DNA of 64,000 bases, taken from Xiphias gladius (taxonomy: Eukaryota > Chordata > Actinopteri > Istiophoriformes > Xiphiidae). The DNA is taken from the NCBI RefSeq assembly GCF_016859285.1, contig NC_053402.1, positions 21,120,556 to 21,184,555 on the forward strand, given 5' to 3'. Of the stretch, positions 12,116 through 23,720 are shown piece by piece. The notes below the pieces were generated by a model that had not been told where the DNA came from, searched no databases, and saw nothing but the letters and a program-made list of their open reading frames with translations. A program made the translations under genes and the position numbers. Numbering within the stretch: the stretch's first letter is position 1; the number at the start of each line of letters is the position of its first letter.

Positions 12116-15100
12116 TTATGGCAGTGGGGACTCATAGTACACATCCTCCCCAGGTTCCTCCTCAAATGTCACTTTGCCATCATCTGCATCCAGCTGCAAC
12201 ACAAACACATCCAGTTACAACACAGACACCTACGCATCACATAACAGGATGATGTGTGCCTGAGCTCAGGGTCGAGCACAGCACATACAGAGAGGTACTT
12301 ACACATTTCATCTCCATGACAGTGAAGAGCCTGCCGGTCATGAACATGCGCAGTGGGATGGTGAGAATGAGAACAAAAGGCAGAGCCAGAGAGAAGGGAC
12401 TCATCTTCACCAACCACAGGACGGCCAGACACACGAGCTGGATTAGGGTGAAGAGATGCATCCGCAACGTCTTAACCTGCAAATACCAGACGGAGGAGGG
12501 TGTTAGCAGAGGAACTCTGAGTTAAAGACCAATATGAAAAGGCACAAAATGGTAATATATGCTATGATCATTTACAGGGATATTGTCTTAGGCTAATATA
12601 CACCGAAATATAAGGGAAAGTGGGAATTGCTGGACGGGCTGACTGGGCACAGACCCAGGGGCTGAAGAGATAAGGGGCCCATGGGCCAGGACCTATCTCT
12701 AGACATAAGGGTGTGCCACATGAAAATATATTAATGATCAGAGTGAAGTCACAAACTGTATTTAGGGGAGTTGCATACCCTGGTGGCGTAGGCATCAGAA
12801 GGATGGTATTTCTTTGGTGTGATCAGCAGAAGCATCCTGTCCCACATCTGGATTCCGCTCAGAGAGGTGATACCCATGTAGAGGAAGATGCCGAACAATG
12901 CCGTCATGGGAATCATCTTCAGTATAGGTTCCATGTAAATAGAAACACCTAGAAATCACAGAAAAAGAATGATGATTCAGGGAAAATGGCTACTTATTCC
13001 GATCCTGCTGGGTTTGTGTCAGTGCTGAAGACGGCAGCCCTTACCGACCAGGATGGCCACAAGAAAGCCACTGATCCTCTGCTCGATCACCTTCTCAATC
13101 TCTGGTTTCGGGCCCTTGGACATGACAGTGAGAGCATTGGCGTGGGTGACGGATCGCACAGTGGCGGCGCTCAGCCAGGGCACCCCGAAGATAGAGGAGA
13201 TGCCTCCCATGGTGACCAGGATGAGGAGATCAAAATGGAAGCCAGACCCTTTCATCATCTTCCTCTCAGGTTTGCTCACAATCAGGCTGAAGGTCCACAG
13301 AGACCATTGAAAGAAACAACAATTTCTTCAAAATCTTATCTTGATTTCTTGCACTGAGTTAATTAGCTTCACACGAAGTAGACGGTAATGGCATCATTCA
13401 TAGTGTCACTCACGTCGTAATCTGGGACTCGAGGAAGATGAGGATGAAGACGAGCAGTGCAGGCACACAGCAGGCAGCCATCATCCAGATGGGGAAGTCC
13501 TTCTTTTCTCCCATGGGGTTGATAAACCAGCCTCTGGCTTTGGGGTTGGTCACTTCAACTCCTTTTGGCACAACCAGTTTCTACGAGAAGACAGGATGAT
13601 ATTCACTCAGGAGACACACAAATAGAGGCATAACTTTGGCCTTTAGTAAACACTCGTTGTAATTTTGTACTGATTCACTGTGAAGCATACAGGGACAGGA
13701 AAATCAGAGAGGATTGTAACCTGGGATATATTACATACTGGATAAAGGAGCGTAAACTTTATTCATCTTCCTTTTTATCTGTAGGAAATGAGTTCATGGC
13801 AGACAACTAATTAATACCTCAGTATAGACCAAGGTAAATACTAACACATGCATATAGGTCATATGGTTTTGTGTCTGTTGGTGGTTGATTGACTTAGGAA
13901 AAAGATCAAACGAAGGTCATAGTCTACCAACTTACTAATGTGTCAACCCAAACTCTGGACGGACACAAGAAGTTTGAACAGTGTGACGATCATGTCATCC
14001 ACATTCAAGATCTTCTTGATATCATATGGACCAAATTTAGTAAAAAGTATTTACACAGATTACTACAAACAGATTCCCTGCCACCTTATATGAAGGACTG
14101 AAGTTCAAGTTCAATTGCTATGACCGCAACTATGACCCAAAAATAAATTAATAAATAAATAAAACAGCTAAAATTAAATCTTTGGAATTTTTTCGGGCAG
14201 AGGCATTAAAATGGAGTCAAAAGACAAAAGTATCTCGAGTATATGGGCACACAAGCAAATCTAAGTATAAAAGATCTCATGTTGTTCAAAACAAAAGTGC
14301 ATACTACAGGGTAAAGTTTAAATTCAAGAATGTAATTCTTGAATTTAATGGCTCAAAAATCATTGTATTTGTCCTTGATAACTAAACTAAATCCTCCACT
14401 GTAAAATCTGCTCCAAACCATTAAGCAACTGAGATACTCAGTTAATGATATATAATTTTATTATTTTTCCATAGCCTGTGTAAAGTGTGTGTGTTCTACA
14501 TACATTATCTTAATTGCACACAGTATGAGCTTTGACAAACTCTAAGGAAAAAACGATATGAGCAATTTTTTAGAACTGTTTTGGGATACTCTCACAACAC
14601 TTACCTGAGTGTAGGCATCCTCAATGCTGATATCCACAGCGATCATGATGAAAATAGCAATGGGGACGCCGAAATCTCCGATCAAACGACGGATCTAGTG
14701 AGACAGAGATATGATCAATATCACAGGCACCTGCCTGATGGATTTCTCCTACTTCACAAGTCTCATCAAAGCTACACCTTCCCTAGGAACAGAAAGTTGG
14801 TCTTACGGGGCCTGGAAGGTAATGACCATTCTTGAATTGCCGGAGGAAGTATGCGATGAAGAAGCAACCAAACATCAGGCACATAGACAGCAGGGCAGTG
14901 TTGGGGTATGGCCTTTCAATCTCCAGCTCGTGGATGGTTACGTTGCCGTCTGAATGGTACTCGATGTGCTCCGTGATGACTGGGTGGAAGGGGTTGTCCA
15001 GCGTGGTGTTCAGATGCTCGTAGTTCAGAATCAGAGGGTGGGTTTTGAAGATCTGAGCGAGAGGAGAGGAGATGTCAGAGGTAGCAAAAATACAGTGGGA

Positions 15101-18100
15101 CAACACATCAGACGGTGATGCCGTGGAAATGTGATGTGAAATGGATGGAGGGATGAGATGAGGAAACCTTGATGAGCTTATTGAAGGTCTCATAGATGAA
15201 GATGAGCGAGATGAGGATGGAGAAGATTTCTTGGGTGAAGCGGGAGATGAATCGGACCAGGAAGCTGCCTTCCACAGCCACGATGATGATCACGATCACT
15301 ATCAGCCACATCCCCACCCAGATACGACCCACAATGTACTCAATGCCCTGGGACTTGCAGAACTAGTATGGAAATTAACAAAGGAAAATGGATGTTAATG
15401 AAGAAAACATGGCTTTCCAAAGATTGATTACAGGGGTTTTCCCCTCCGATAACTTATACATACAGCGAAAAAAGCTTCCTCAAACACCAACAGTGGTCCA
15501 GAGAAGCCGATGACAAGGACAGGCTGGGCGGCAATAAGACAGAAGATGATACCCTGGATGCTGGTGGAGATCATAAGCTCGGACACACCCATCATTTTTT
15601 CCGTTTTGTCAGCTATGGTCAGACAACAGACAGAATCAGTAGAACTATCAAAGGTCAATCAACTCCTGTCAATGAATTGAGCCCAAGAGATCAGACACAT
15701 CTCTTTATTTGGGACCCTCACTTACACAAAAGTCCTCCAAAAGTGATGGCCGGGGAGAGGGCGGCGAAGTAGATGAAGATGACGGCTGCGAGGACCTGAG
15801 GGTTCAGAGCGTCCGTGTAGTCGCTGATGTAGTGGCGGTAACGGCGCTTAATGTCCCTCACCATCCCACCGAAAGGATAGCCAGTACGGGCCAGAGGGTC
15901 CTCCCTCGGCCCCTCTAGAGATTTGTCAACTGGAAAATCAAACAAATCGAACTGACGTTAATATTGATTACACTAGGTTTGCTTATGATTAGGTTGTTTT
16001 ATAAACCCTTTTATAATTTATCCAGCACAAGTTACATTTGTCTGTTTGTTATGTTTTTATTTTTACTGTTTCCTATGCATAAATGAATTTAAAGACGCTA
16101 CACACGAGGCTTAGAGCCGATCTTCTCAAAATTAAGACCACATTTCTCATTAAGCCGTGTTGGTTCCTTCAGAAAAGGCGGATGTTGCTGCCTGTCCCTC
16201 TTCCAACCCTGTTGCTCAATAAATGTTTTTTTCTCTGTCATTTAGCTGAAGTGGATGCACAAATTTGTTGTTCACATTTTTTAGCATTTAGAGGAAAAAC
16301 AGCCCTCTCTTCCTGTATTGTGCCATAAATAAAGAAAGCAGTTTTTTCAGCAATCCAGCTGCACATCCTCTTTACTTCCACTAACAATGATACCTCAAAA
16401 TCAATCTTTAAAACATTTATAAAAGTGCATGTTTAAGAAGGAAAGGGTCAGGACAAATAAAAAAAAAAAAATCATTGTATTTTCATTTAAAGGACTGTGG
16501 TTTTTGTTTTGTTTTTTCAGCAATTGGAGTGAGGAACTGAAAACTCGTACCATACTCAAAGCTTCAAGAAATTTGTAAAGAAAATTGAATGAACAAATAT
16601 GTGAAAAATGTATGTTGGCACTAGTGTAGCAGGGATAGTAGCTGTAGTTTTAGGCTACTCTACTGTTCTGTTGGGGGTATTGTTTTTTTTGCCGTTGTTT
16701 TTGATTGATGTAGATTTAGTTGATTTCCGTGTTTCGGGGGTAATTCTGTACAGACTGCAATAGATTTCAATAAATTACAGTTAATGTACATAACCAAGAC
16801 ACAGAAGCCTCTCAAACAGAGGATGAAAATAAAATGTGGTTAGGATTTAAAATGCCAGTCTACACTGTTGGACGGCTGTTAGTAGTGTAGAGTACGCTGA
16901 CCTTTGACCCTGTCACCAAATGCAATACGGGAGTCACTGGGGCGAAGTCTGTCGCGCAGCATCTTCTTCTGGAAACCGATGATTGGCTCCAGCATCGCCT
17001 TATCTTGGATCTCAGTGGGAGGAATCACGATGCTGCAGTCCATGAAATCGGCAATGGCATTGGTCAGATCTATCTCAGTCTGGGCCAAGAAGGCTTCCAG
17101 AGAGAACACCTGTCAGAGCAGTGATACAGAAAGCGTTTATTCACCCACGGCAGACACATTAGGCCGCTTTTGACTGGTGCGGCTGTGTACTCTCGCTGCT
17201 GGAGCTACGGGCTGCTGAGCTATTATTTCTCTCTCTCTCTCTCTCTACTTTCTCCTCTCTCTCACCCAGTCAGCCATCAGAGTACCCATGGCTCGCCCAC
17301 TCTCCCTGTAGTCTATCCCGCTCTGGCTGGGGCCCACCAGGACAAAGATGAAGCGGACCGGCACAGGAGACTCCAGGGCAGACTCCATCACCACTGAGTC
17401 GCTCAGTCGGACGAAAGCCACCGCTGGTTTCTGCAGGAAGTCCAGGACACCTATTGGAGACACCAGCTTTTAGCCATATCTCCCCGAGTACTAAATGCGA
17501 AAAACTGAAGACGCATAACTGCATCAGAATGCCATGAACATACCTGAAAGGACAATTGAGGCCTCCATGTTGTCAGAGCTTTCTCTCTGCAAAAATAATG
17601 ATCCAGCAGTACAGTAAGTGACAACTCTGATATGTATGAATACACGAATATGATATTGATGATTAGATTAAATTATTAAAAGTAGATCAAGCTGAATAAA
17701 AACTAGAGAATTATACCTTGTTGGTCACAGAAAATGTCTGCATCTGAATGTCTCCAGAGGGCGTAACCACAGGTCCCTCGGACTGACTGGAAGGCCAAAC
17801 AAAATGAGCATGAAGTATTTTTAAAGCATTATCGTCTTGTAGAAAGAAACAGAGAGACAACGGACCCTGTGGGTTACCTGCGTCTCATGAGGAGAGCCCT
17901 GAGCAGGCCATCCCGGTCGCTGGCACGAATCTCATTCTTGTTCAGCAGTTCGTCAGCCACCTTCTCAGCCACAGCAGACAGACTGCTGGCATTCAGGTCG
18001 AAGATGATGGCCCCTAAGATCACGTGAGGTCGTGTGTTACTGTGGCTTTTTAACTGGTCATTTTCACAGAACCAAAACATGTGGCGTAAACACCGATTTC

Positions 18101-20283
18101 ACTTTCATTTACGGTTCCAAACTCACCTGTGGTCATGGCCTTGCGGAGCTGGATCAGACTCTTGAAGGTGAGATAGGAGACATGAGAAGGACCCCATTTT
18201 CTCGAGGCAGGGTTAAAGTTCTCCTCGTAGCCCACCCAGCGGCCAGTTTCCTGCCAGGTGCTGTCCTGGAGCTCATTCAGCTCCACGTAGGCCTGCGGTA
18301 ATGCAACAAGGCTAGTTAGTGAGGGTAGATGATGGGGATTTACGTCAATGAACTTTTACATCTGATAGAAACTAACTTGAGCGTCCCCTCTTGTGTTGGC
18401 ATTGGTGTTCAGGTTCAGATGAGCTGAAAAAAAAGAGATGAACAAGGGGATTTGTGCACAAATCCGAAAAAGTCGAATCGTCGATAGCTGCATGGACTGT
18501 CAGGTGAACTTACCCTCCGAACCAGTGGGGATGATGATGGCCTCCACAAGTGGCTCATTCTCCTCCTCCTCCTCTTCCTCCCTCCTCCCCTCCACGTCAT
18601 AGATGCTGCTCTGACCGGGAACAGTCCTCATGGAGAAACAGAAACATGAATCGTAACAAGACTGTGGGTGAGCACCGTCCACCCACCCTCCTGCACCCTC
18701 CCTCCGCCCCAGATCTTATAAACAACAGTACCAGGTTTAAAGCAATGCACGTCGGCTCAGATATGGAGAAAAAAATTGGGATTCTTTGGAAAACACATTC
18801 CTATAATCGTGTCTGTAGGTTAAACAAGGGTTAAGTAAAGGGTCTCAGTTCAGATGAAGTTCTCCACCAACGTCAAAATCCTGATATTACTGCTATTCCG
18901 ATCTTGGCCACAAGGGGGCAGGGTTGCTCAACCTATTTCTTATAATGACTTTTGACTGCTCCGTGTAATCGGGACGTGGTGCCCCGAGATTAGACCCTTA
19001 GGCACCTTTACACACACGAGCTGTTTGTAAGTTGCCTCCGCTCCCCCCTGGTCCCCCCTAATGCCTCATCACATGCCCCGCACCGCAGGGAAGTTACGGT
19101 ATTTATCGGCTTCGGACTAAAATAAAAACGCGTGGATATATCGACATCCAGGTGGTTTGATACAACTGTTTTTCAACAGCAAACAAACTGCAAAGCAATC
19201 AATGTCCATAATTAAAAATCCACAATCCAAGGTGGCTGTACCCTGATTTAGAGATACTTTGGTAAATGCTCAGTATTCTATCAGTTGTGATGGGGTCAAT
19301 GCTTGTATGACGTGACCGTGGACATTTTTTTTAGTCCCAGCATGACTTGAGCTCAGCCTAATCCTAACCTTAAATCTGCATCAATTACTTCCCTTTTATT
19401 TTATTTATTTACTGGCCACTTGGGGGCTGTTAACACAGCACTACCATCCTACACAGTTGCTGTGGCGAACGTCTCAGCAGACAAGTGCCTATTCAGACTT
19501 CTAGCTGACATGGAGCAACATTATCATTCATTTGGATTCATGTTCCTGGCCTCCCGACAAATGTAAGTCCAATATTCAATCTGTTTTAGCTCTGTTGTGG
19601 TATGCAACTCCTGAGGGGAAAAAAACCGGCTCTCTGGCCGGTAAATGATCCACTGTGCTCGCCCAGCTCGTCGTTCATCGTGCAGACAGAGAGAGACCTG
19701 TCTGCTGTGTGTGGTGCTGGGCAGGTGGTGCACAGTGGGGGTTTTCACTTTATTTCCAGCTGCGTGCCGCTGCTAAATCAAGACAGTAAAGTTACATGCC
19801 CTAAAACCGAGAAAAAGAAAAAAAAAAAATAGCTGAAAGAGCCTAAAATGCTCCATTGAGCCAAAGGGAACTACAGACTCAGTCATGGTTCTCTGTTGGT
19901 TCATTACTACATGACACCCCTTTCACATTACATAAACTTATTTGACAAACTGTTAAAAGAAAATTTAACTACCCTAAACTTGGACCAAAACATAACCACT
20001 TGATTGGAGGAACTTGTTTTTTTTTTGGGGGGGGGTACAACCTAAGATTGCTCCTAGGACATGCTCGGTTCAGGGCAAGAAAGACCCATCACCATGTCAC
20101 TTGTCAGAAACGGGATGCAGGATTTCAGTGTAAATACCCAGTGGCAGAGGAATGCATGGGCAGCCTGCACGGGTAACGGTGTGACGACTGCTTAAACAGA
20201 ATGACTTCACAGAGGGAGAGAACTCACAGTCTAACCGGAGAGGGGAAGGCCGAGTCGTTATCTTCATATGACATGTCACTGTC
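12116..20283 (-). CDS. slc4a1a: slc4a1 (band 3 / AE1 chloride-bicarbonate exchanger)
   Basis: AE1 exchanges Cl- for HCO3- across the red-cell membrane and anchors the cytoskeleton through its cytosolic N-terminus. Coding exons on the minus strand: 20274-20228, 18626-18514, 18423-18377, 18292-18127, 18013-17878, 17786-17717, 17586-17544, 17450-17266, 17109-16902, 15929-15726, 15612-15464, 15362-15168, 15052-14807, 14694-14605, 13580-13414, 13286-13045, 12948-12779, 12476-12303, 12193-12116. They total 2730 nt, i.e. 909 residues (human 911), with consistent phases. Residues 1 to about 340 are the cytosolic domain and the rest is the membrane domain. The stilbene-reactive lysine (human K539) is in NKLIK at about residue 521. 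The proton-cotransport glutamate (human E681) is in IFLESQITT, followed by VSKPERK. VKTLRMH carries the K851 equivalent. The C-tail [13 protein letters not shown] holds an acidic LDADD motif. The start was chosen at MSYEDNDS in a small exon. Upstream non-coding exons were not located. The a/b paralogue suffix is assumed. Confidence 0.96.
14318..14348. repeat. short perfect inverted repeat in an slc4a1 intron
   Basis: Arms of 14 bp at 14318-14331 and 14335-14348 are exact reverse complements separated by 3 nt. The intron around it (13581-14604) is AT-rich with no other recognised feature. No function is claimed. Confidence 0.7.
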
Positions 20284-22105
20284 CTAGACAAGGGGGAAAA
20301 GTTCAAAAAGAATTAATCGATGGATGTTGGATGAAAATGGAGTGATGAAGAAAAAAATACTTCACGCTGCAAGTTTTATTGACTCCACAGTGTCCATCAA
20401 TGGCCAATTGAGATCATGTTCAACAAAATTAGAAGCAGAAGTCAAAAGAGAGCTTTCTGGGTAAACAACTGTGGAGCTTTACTATTGCAATAAACCTTGC
20501 AGCAAGTTTAAAGCTTAGCGCTCTACATTTTTAGAATTTAGTGTCAGTACTAGAGCGAAGATGTTAGATGAGGAGACGAGACCAACCTCCTCAAAGCTGA
20601 AATTGTTTTCCATTGATGTTTCTCAGATGTTGAATCGTCTGTCCTTGAACTCACTGCTTCTTTTGAGCATTCCCTGGGACAGAAATGAAATGAATGAACA
20701 TCGAAAATGTAATAATCATGTCAGAGACGTCAACGTTTTCCTTAACCAATTAGAAATAACCGCTGAAGCACTGAGGACCAGTAACATCAAATTGTAAATC
20801 TATAGCACCTATAGCATCCAAAGTAGAGGATTTGTGACAAATGTATATCGGAAAATCATACATTATTCCGTTGTCAACCAATCAGAGTGCTTGTACTATC
20901 GAAGAACAGGCTTCTTGGCCACTACAGAAACCAATAATGCATTCTTTGAGCCTCCTTGAGGCACCTTCGATGAAGATACCGCCATCTACCGTCACCCAGC
21001 TGCTCTGAGTCTGTCTGCGGAGCCGCGGCTCAGCACAGATAATCAATCAGCCGTTGAGAATGTGAACTGCGTTATATTTTAAATAGAAGACGTACAGAGC
21101 CTTATCTTTAGGTTACACCCTTCTCCAACCCGAAACTACTGCTCTCTACAGTAAACTACAGTAATATAAACTGTCGAATTTAAGCAGAATTACATGAGAA
21201 TATTCCTCTTAATACTAAAAGATATGCTTGTTTTTCAAGCATATCTTGCATAGGGATTTCACAAACAGCTGACCAGGCTCGGCAATTTTTCTACAAAATT
21301 GGTCGAGCGGGTCGAGAAGCTTCAGCTGAAAACAAAACGTCTCACTGTTACACATTTCTATTTTCCACTGCACAAAACCAGATAAGGAATGATTAATAGT
21401 AATGCCTTGAAAAAACAATTTACAGATATGGCCAATGCATCTGAGCAAATTCTGCTGATGAATATTAAAAGGACATTGCTGTTTAGTGGTAACAATTCTC
21501 CACCCTGTAACTCTGAGAATACACAGATATTTTTGCACAAAGCCAAAACAAGCAGGAGAAATATTTCTGAAAATCCAACAAATTATTAAAATCCTCACTG
21601 GCTGTTATTTTCCAAAGATGAGACTCCCACTTGACCTTGACCTCAAATGATTTAAAAAATACTTGAAACATCTTTACGGAAAATGCAAAAAAACAACAAC
21701 ATTTTGTTTGTAAAGGCTAACTTTGGTTTCCCAGAAAAAAAGCTCAAGAAAATCATTTAGACTGAACTCCCACCCTTATCTTGTAAACATATTAAAGGTT
21801 AGAATATGATGCTCCCCTCTCAGGGTGCATCAGATATCCATCTTGTTTGACCTCTACCCTCTAGTCCAGTAGTGCCATAAAGTGTGTCTGACCCCTGTCC
21901 GGAGAAGGTCACACCCCTACCCGCATGCAGGTACTCCCACCTGGTCTCCAGCACTGGAAACAGGACGATCTCCGTTCTGTCAGCCTATACGAGCCTGGTG
22001 ATAAAGTGAGCCAGGACAAGTAAAAAAGACGAGTACAGCGAGACAACGAGAGGAGCAGGAACACCCACAGGAAACTACGTCGACCCTAAGAAGTGCTGCG
22101 CCCCA

Positions 22106-22142
22106 CAACCCCTCTGGTTGCTCCGCAACCTTTCGGGGGTTG
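22106..22142. repeat. GC-rich imperfect hairpin upstream of slc4a1
   Basis: CAACCCC..GGTTGC pairs with GCAACC..GGGGTTG around a 3-nt loop, with a small internal mismatch. It stands in the region where slc4a1 transcription is expected to start. No function can be assigned from sequence. Confidence 0.5.
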
Positions 22143-23479
22143 GTGGAGATAGGGCCTGTGTCACTGACAAAATCGCCCTATCAGTCAGGAACACCTTGAC
22201 ACGGGGATATCCCAGCCCTAGTTTGTCCGCTCCGCCCTCTCAGTGTGAATACAAGCGACGTTAAGGAGAACCTGTACGGACCAGCCGCCTGAACCCTATC
22301 CAGTCTGAGGGGAGCACAGGGGGTAAAAAGAGTAGAGAAGGGTGCAATGTACGGTATCAGGAGGACAGCATCCTACTACGTCATCTTGTTTATCTTGTTA
22401 ACATACTGGGGATTCCCTTGCCAAGGGGGGGGGGGTTAGTTCCTCTCCCCTTGATCATCTACAGGAAGGTGACTTGATAGACACATTAAACTTTTTTCAT
22501 TTCAGCCCCGAAGCTCACTTGGTTTGTCTCTAGTGCATGGGGCATTCTGGCAACAGGGCGTGACATCTTCTCCGGCTGAGTGGCGCGTGGATGCTGGCCG
22601 CCTAACCCGTTCTGATGACAGATATTGACACCGGGATGCGGGGCGGACGGGTGAGAAGGGGGAAAGCGTCAGAGGTTAACACAAACAACGAACCTCGAAC
22701 AAAGCAAAACCAAAAAAAACACTGCTGTCGGTGTTTACAGGTTCGGCAATGGTGCTTCCGTCAAAGAGAGAAAAACAACAAAGCAGCGTATTTGATTTGA
22801 TTTGACGGATTTTTATACAGAGGTGAGCACCTTTTTATTGTTGAGCTGCCCTGTAACTCTTTAAGGCTACCGCCTTCACACGTTTTTTTGTGTCGGGATC
22901 AAAGGGCAACTCGAGCAGGTTAGCATTGCACCGCTGTAGATTTTAGAGAGGGACGTGAGAAAGAACGCAGCCAGCGGCTTCACGCGATTGCCCTCGCAGG
23001 GATAAACGGTTGCGCTGAAAATTCCGCTGAGCTGCATTAATGGCAATTACAACAAAGTTCTTCTGTACCATTAAGGACGGGTGCGCAGCACGGAAAACTG
23101 ACTGAGAAGAAACCAAAGAACCCAGCACACTGTTGCTCACTTGTACTCGTTTTATTGCTAATTAACAACGTGAGCATAAGTTGTCAGCATGGCGCAGGAT
23201 TGTGTGGTTTCCTTGCGCAAAAAAAGAGAAAAACTGCACACTGACTCCCCTCTCTCTTTTTCTAGCTGCCCCTGTCAAAGTTTGGAGAAAGTTGGTTCAA
23301 CGCACCTAATGAATCTCTCGACTCAAAATATCTAGAAATTGAAATTCCCGTCGGTTGTAGGAGCAGACTCTGATCTCCTCGAGTGACCATCAGTTAATAG
23401 CGAGGAATATCTAAGTTGCATTCTTACAGATCTCAGTGCAGCTTGCTATACCTTCGACCAATGGTTACCCACGTTTGTG

Positions 23480-23720
23480 TTTCAGGAGGTAGGGCGGGTC
23501 ACCCCCCGTACTGTAATTTGCAGGGTTGGCGGTTTGACCCCCAGCTCCCTTGGTCCGCGTGTCGAAGTGTCCTGGGGCAAGACACCGCACCCCTGAGTGT
23601 GCTGGCGACGGGTCCGGCCAGCGCCTTGCACGGCAGCTCCGCCACCACTGGTGTGCGTGTGCCTGGGTGAACGAGAGGCAGATTGTAAAGCGCTTTGTTC
23701 TTTAAGGTAAAAAGAAAGCA
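23480..23720 (+). mobile_element. tRNA-derived SINE
   Basis: The element has a B-box-like GGTTTGACCCC followed by the tail I know from percomorph SINEs: TGTCGAAGTGTCCTGGGGCA, then GCCTTGCACGGCAGCTC, and AGCGCTTTGTTCTTTAAGGT at the 3' end. SINEs are non-autonomous and were mobilised by LINE machinery. This copy is diverged. The family name is not given because I could not run a repeat search. Confidence 0.65.
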
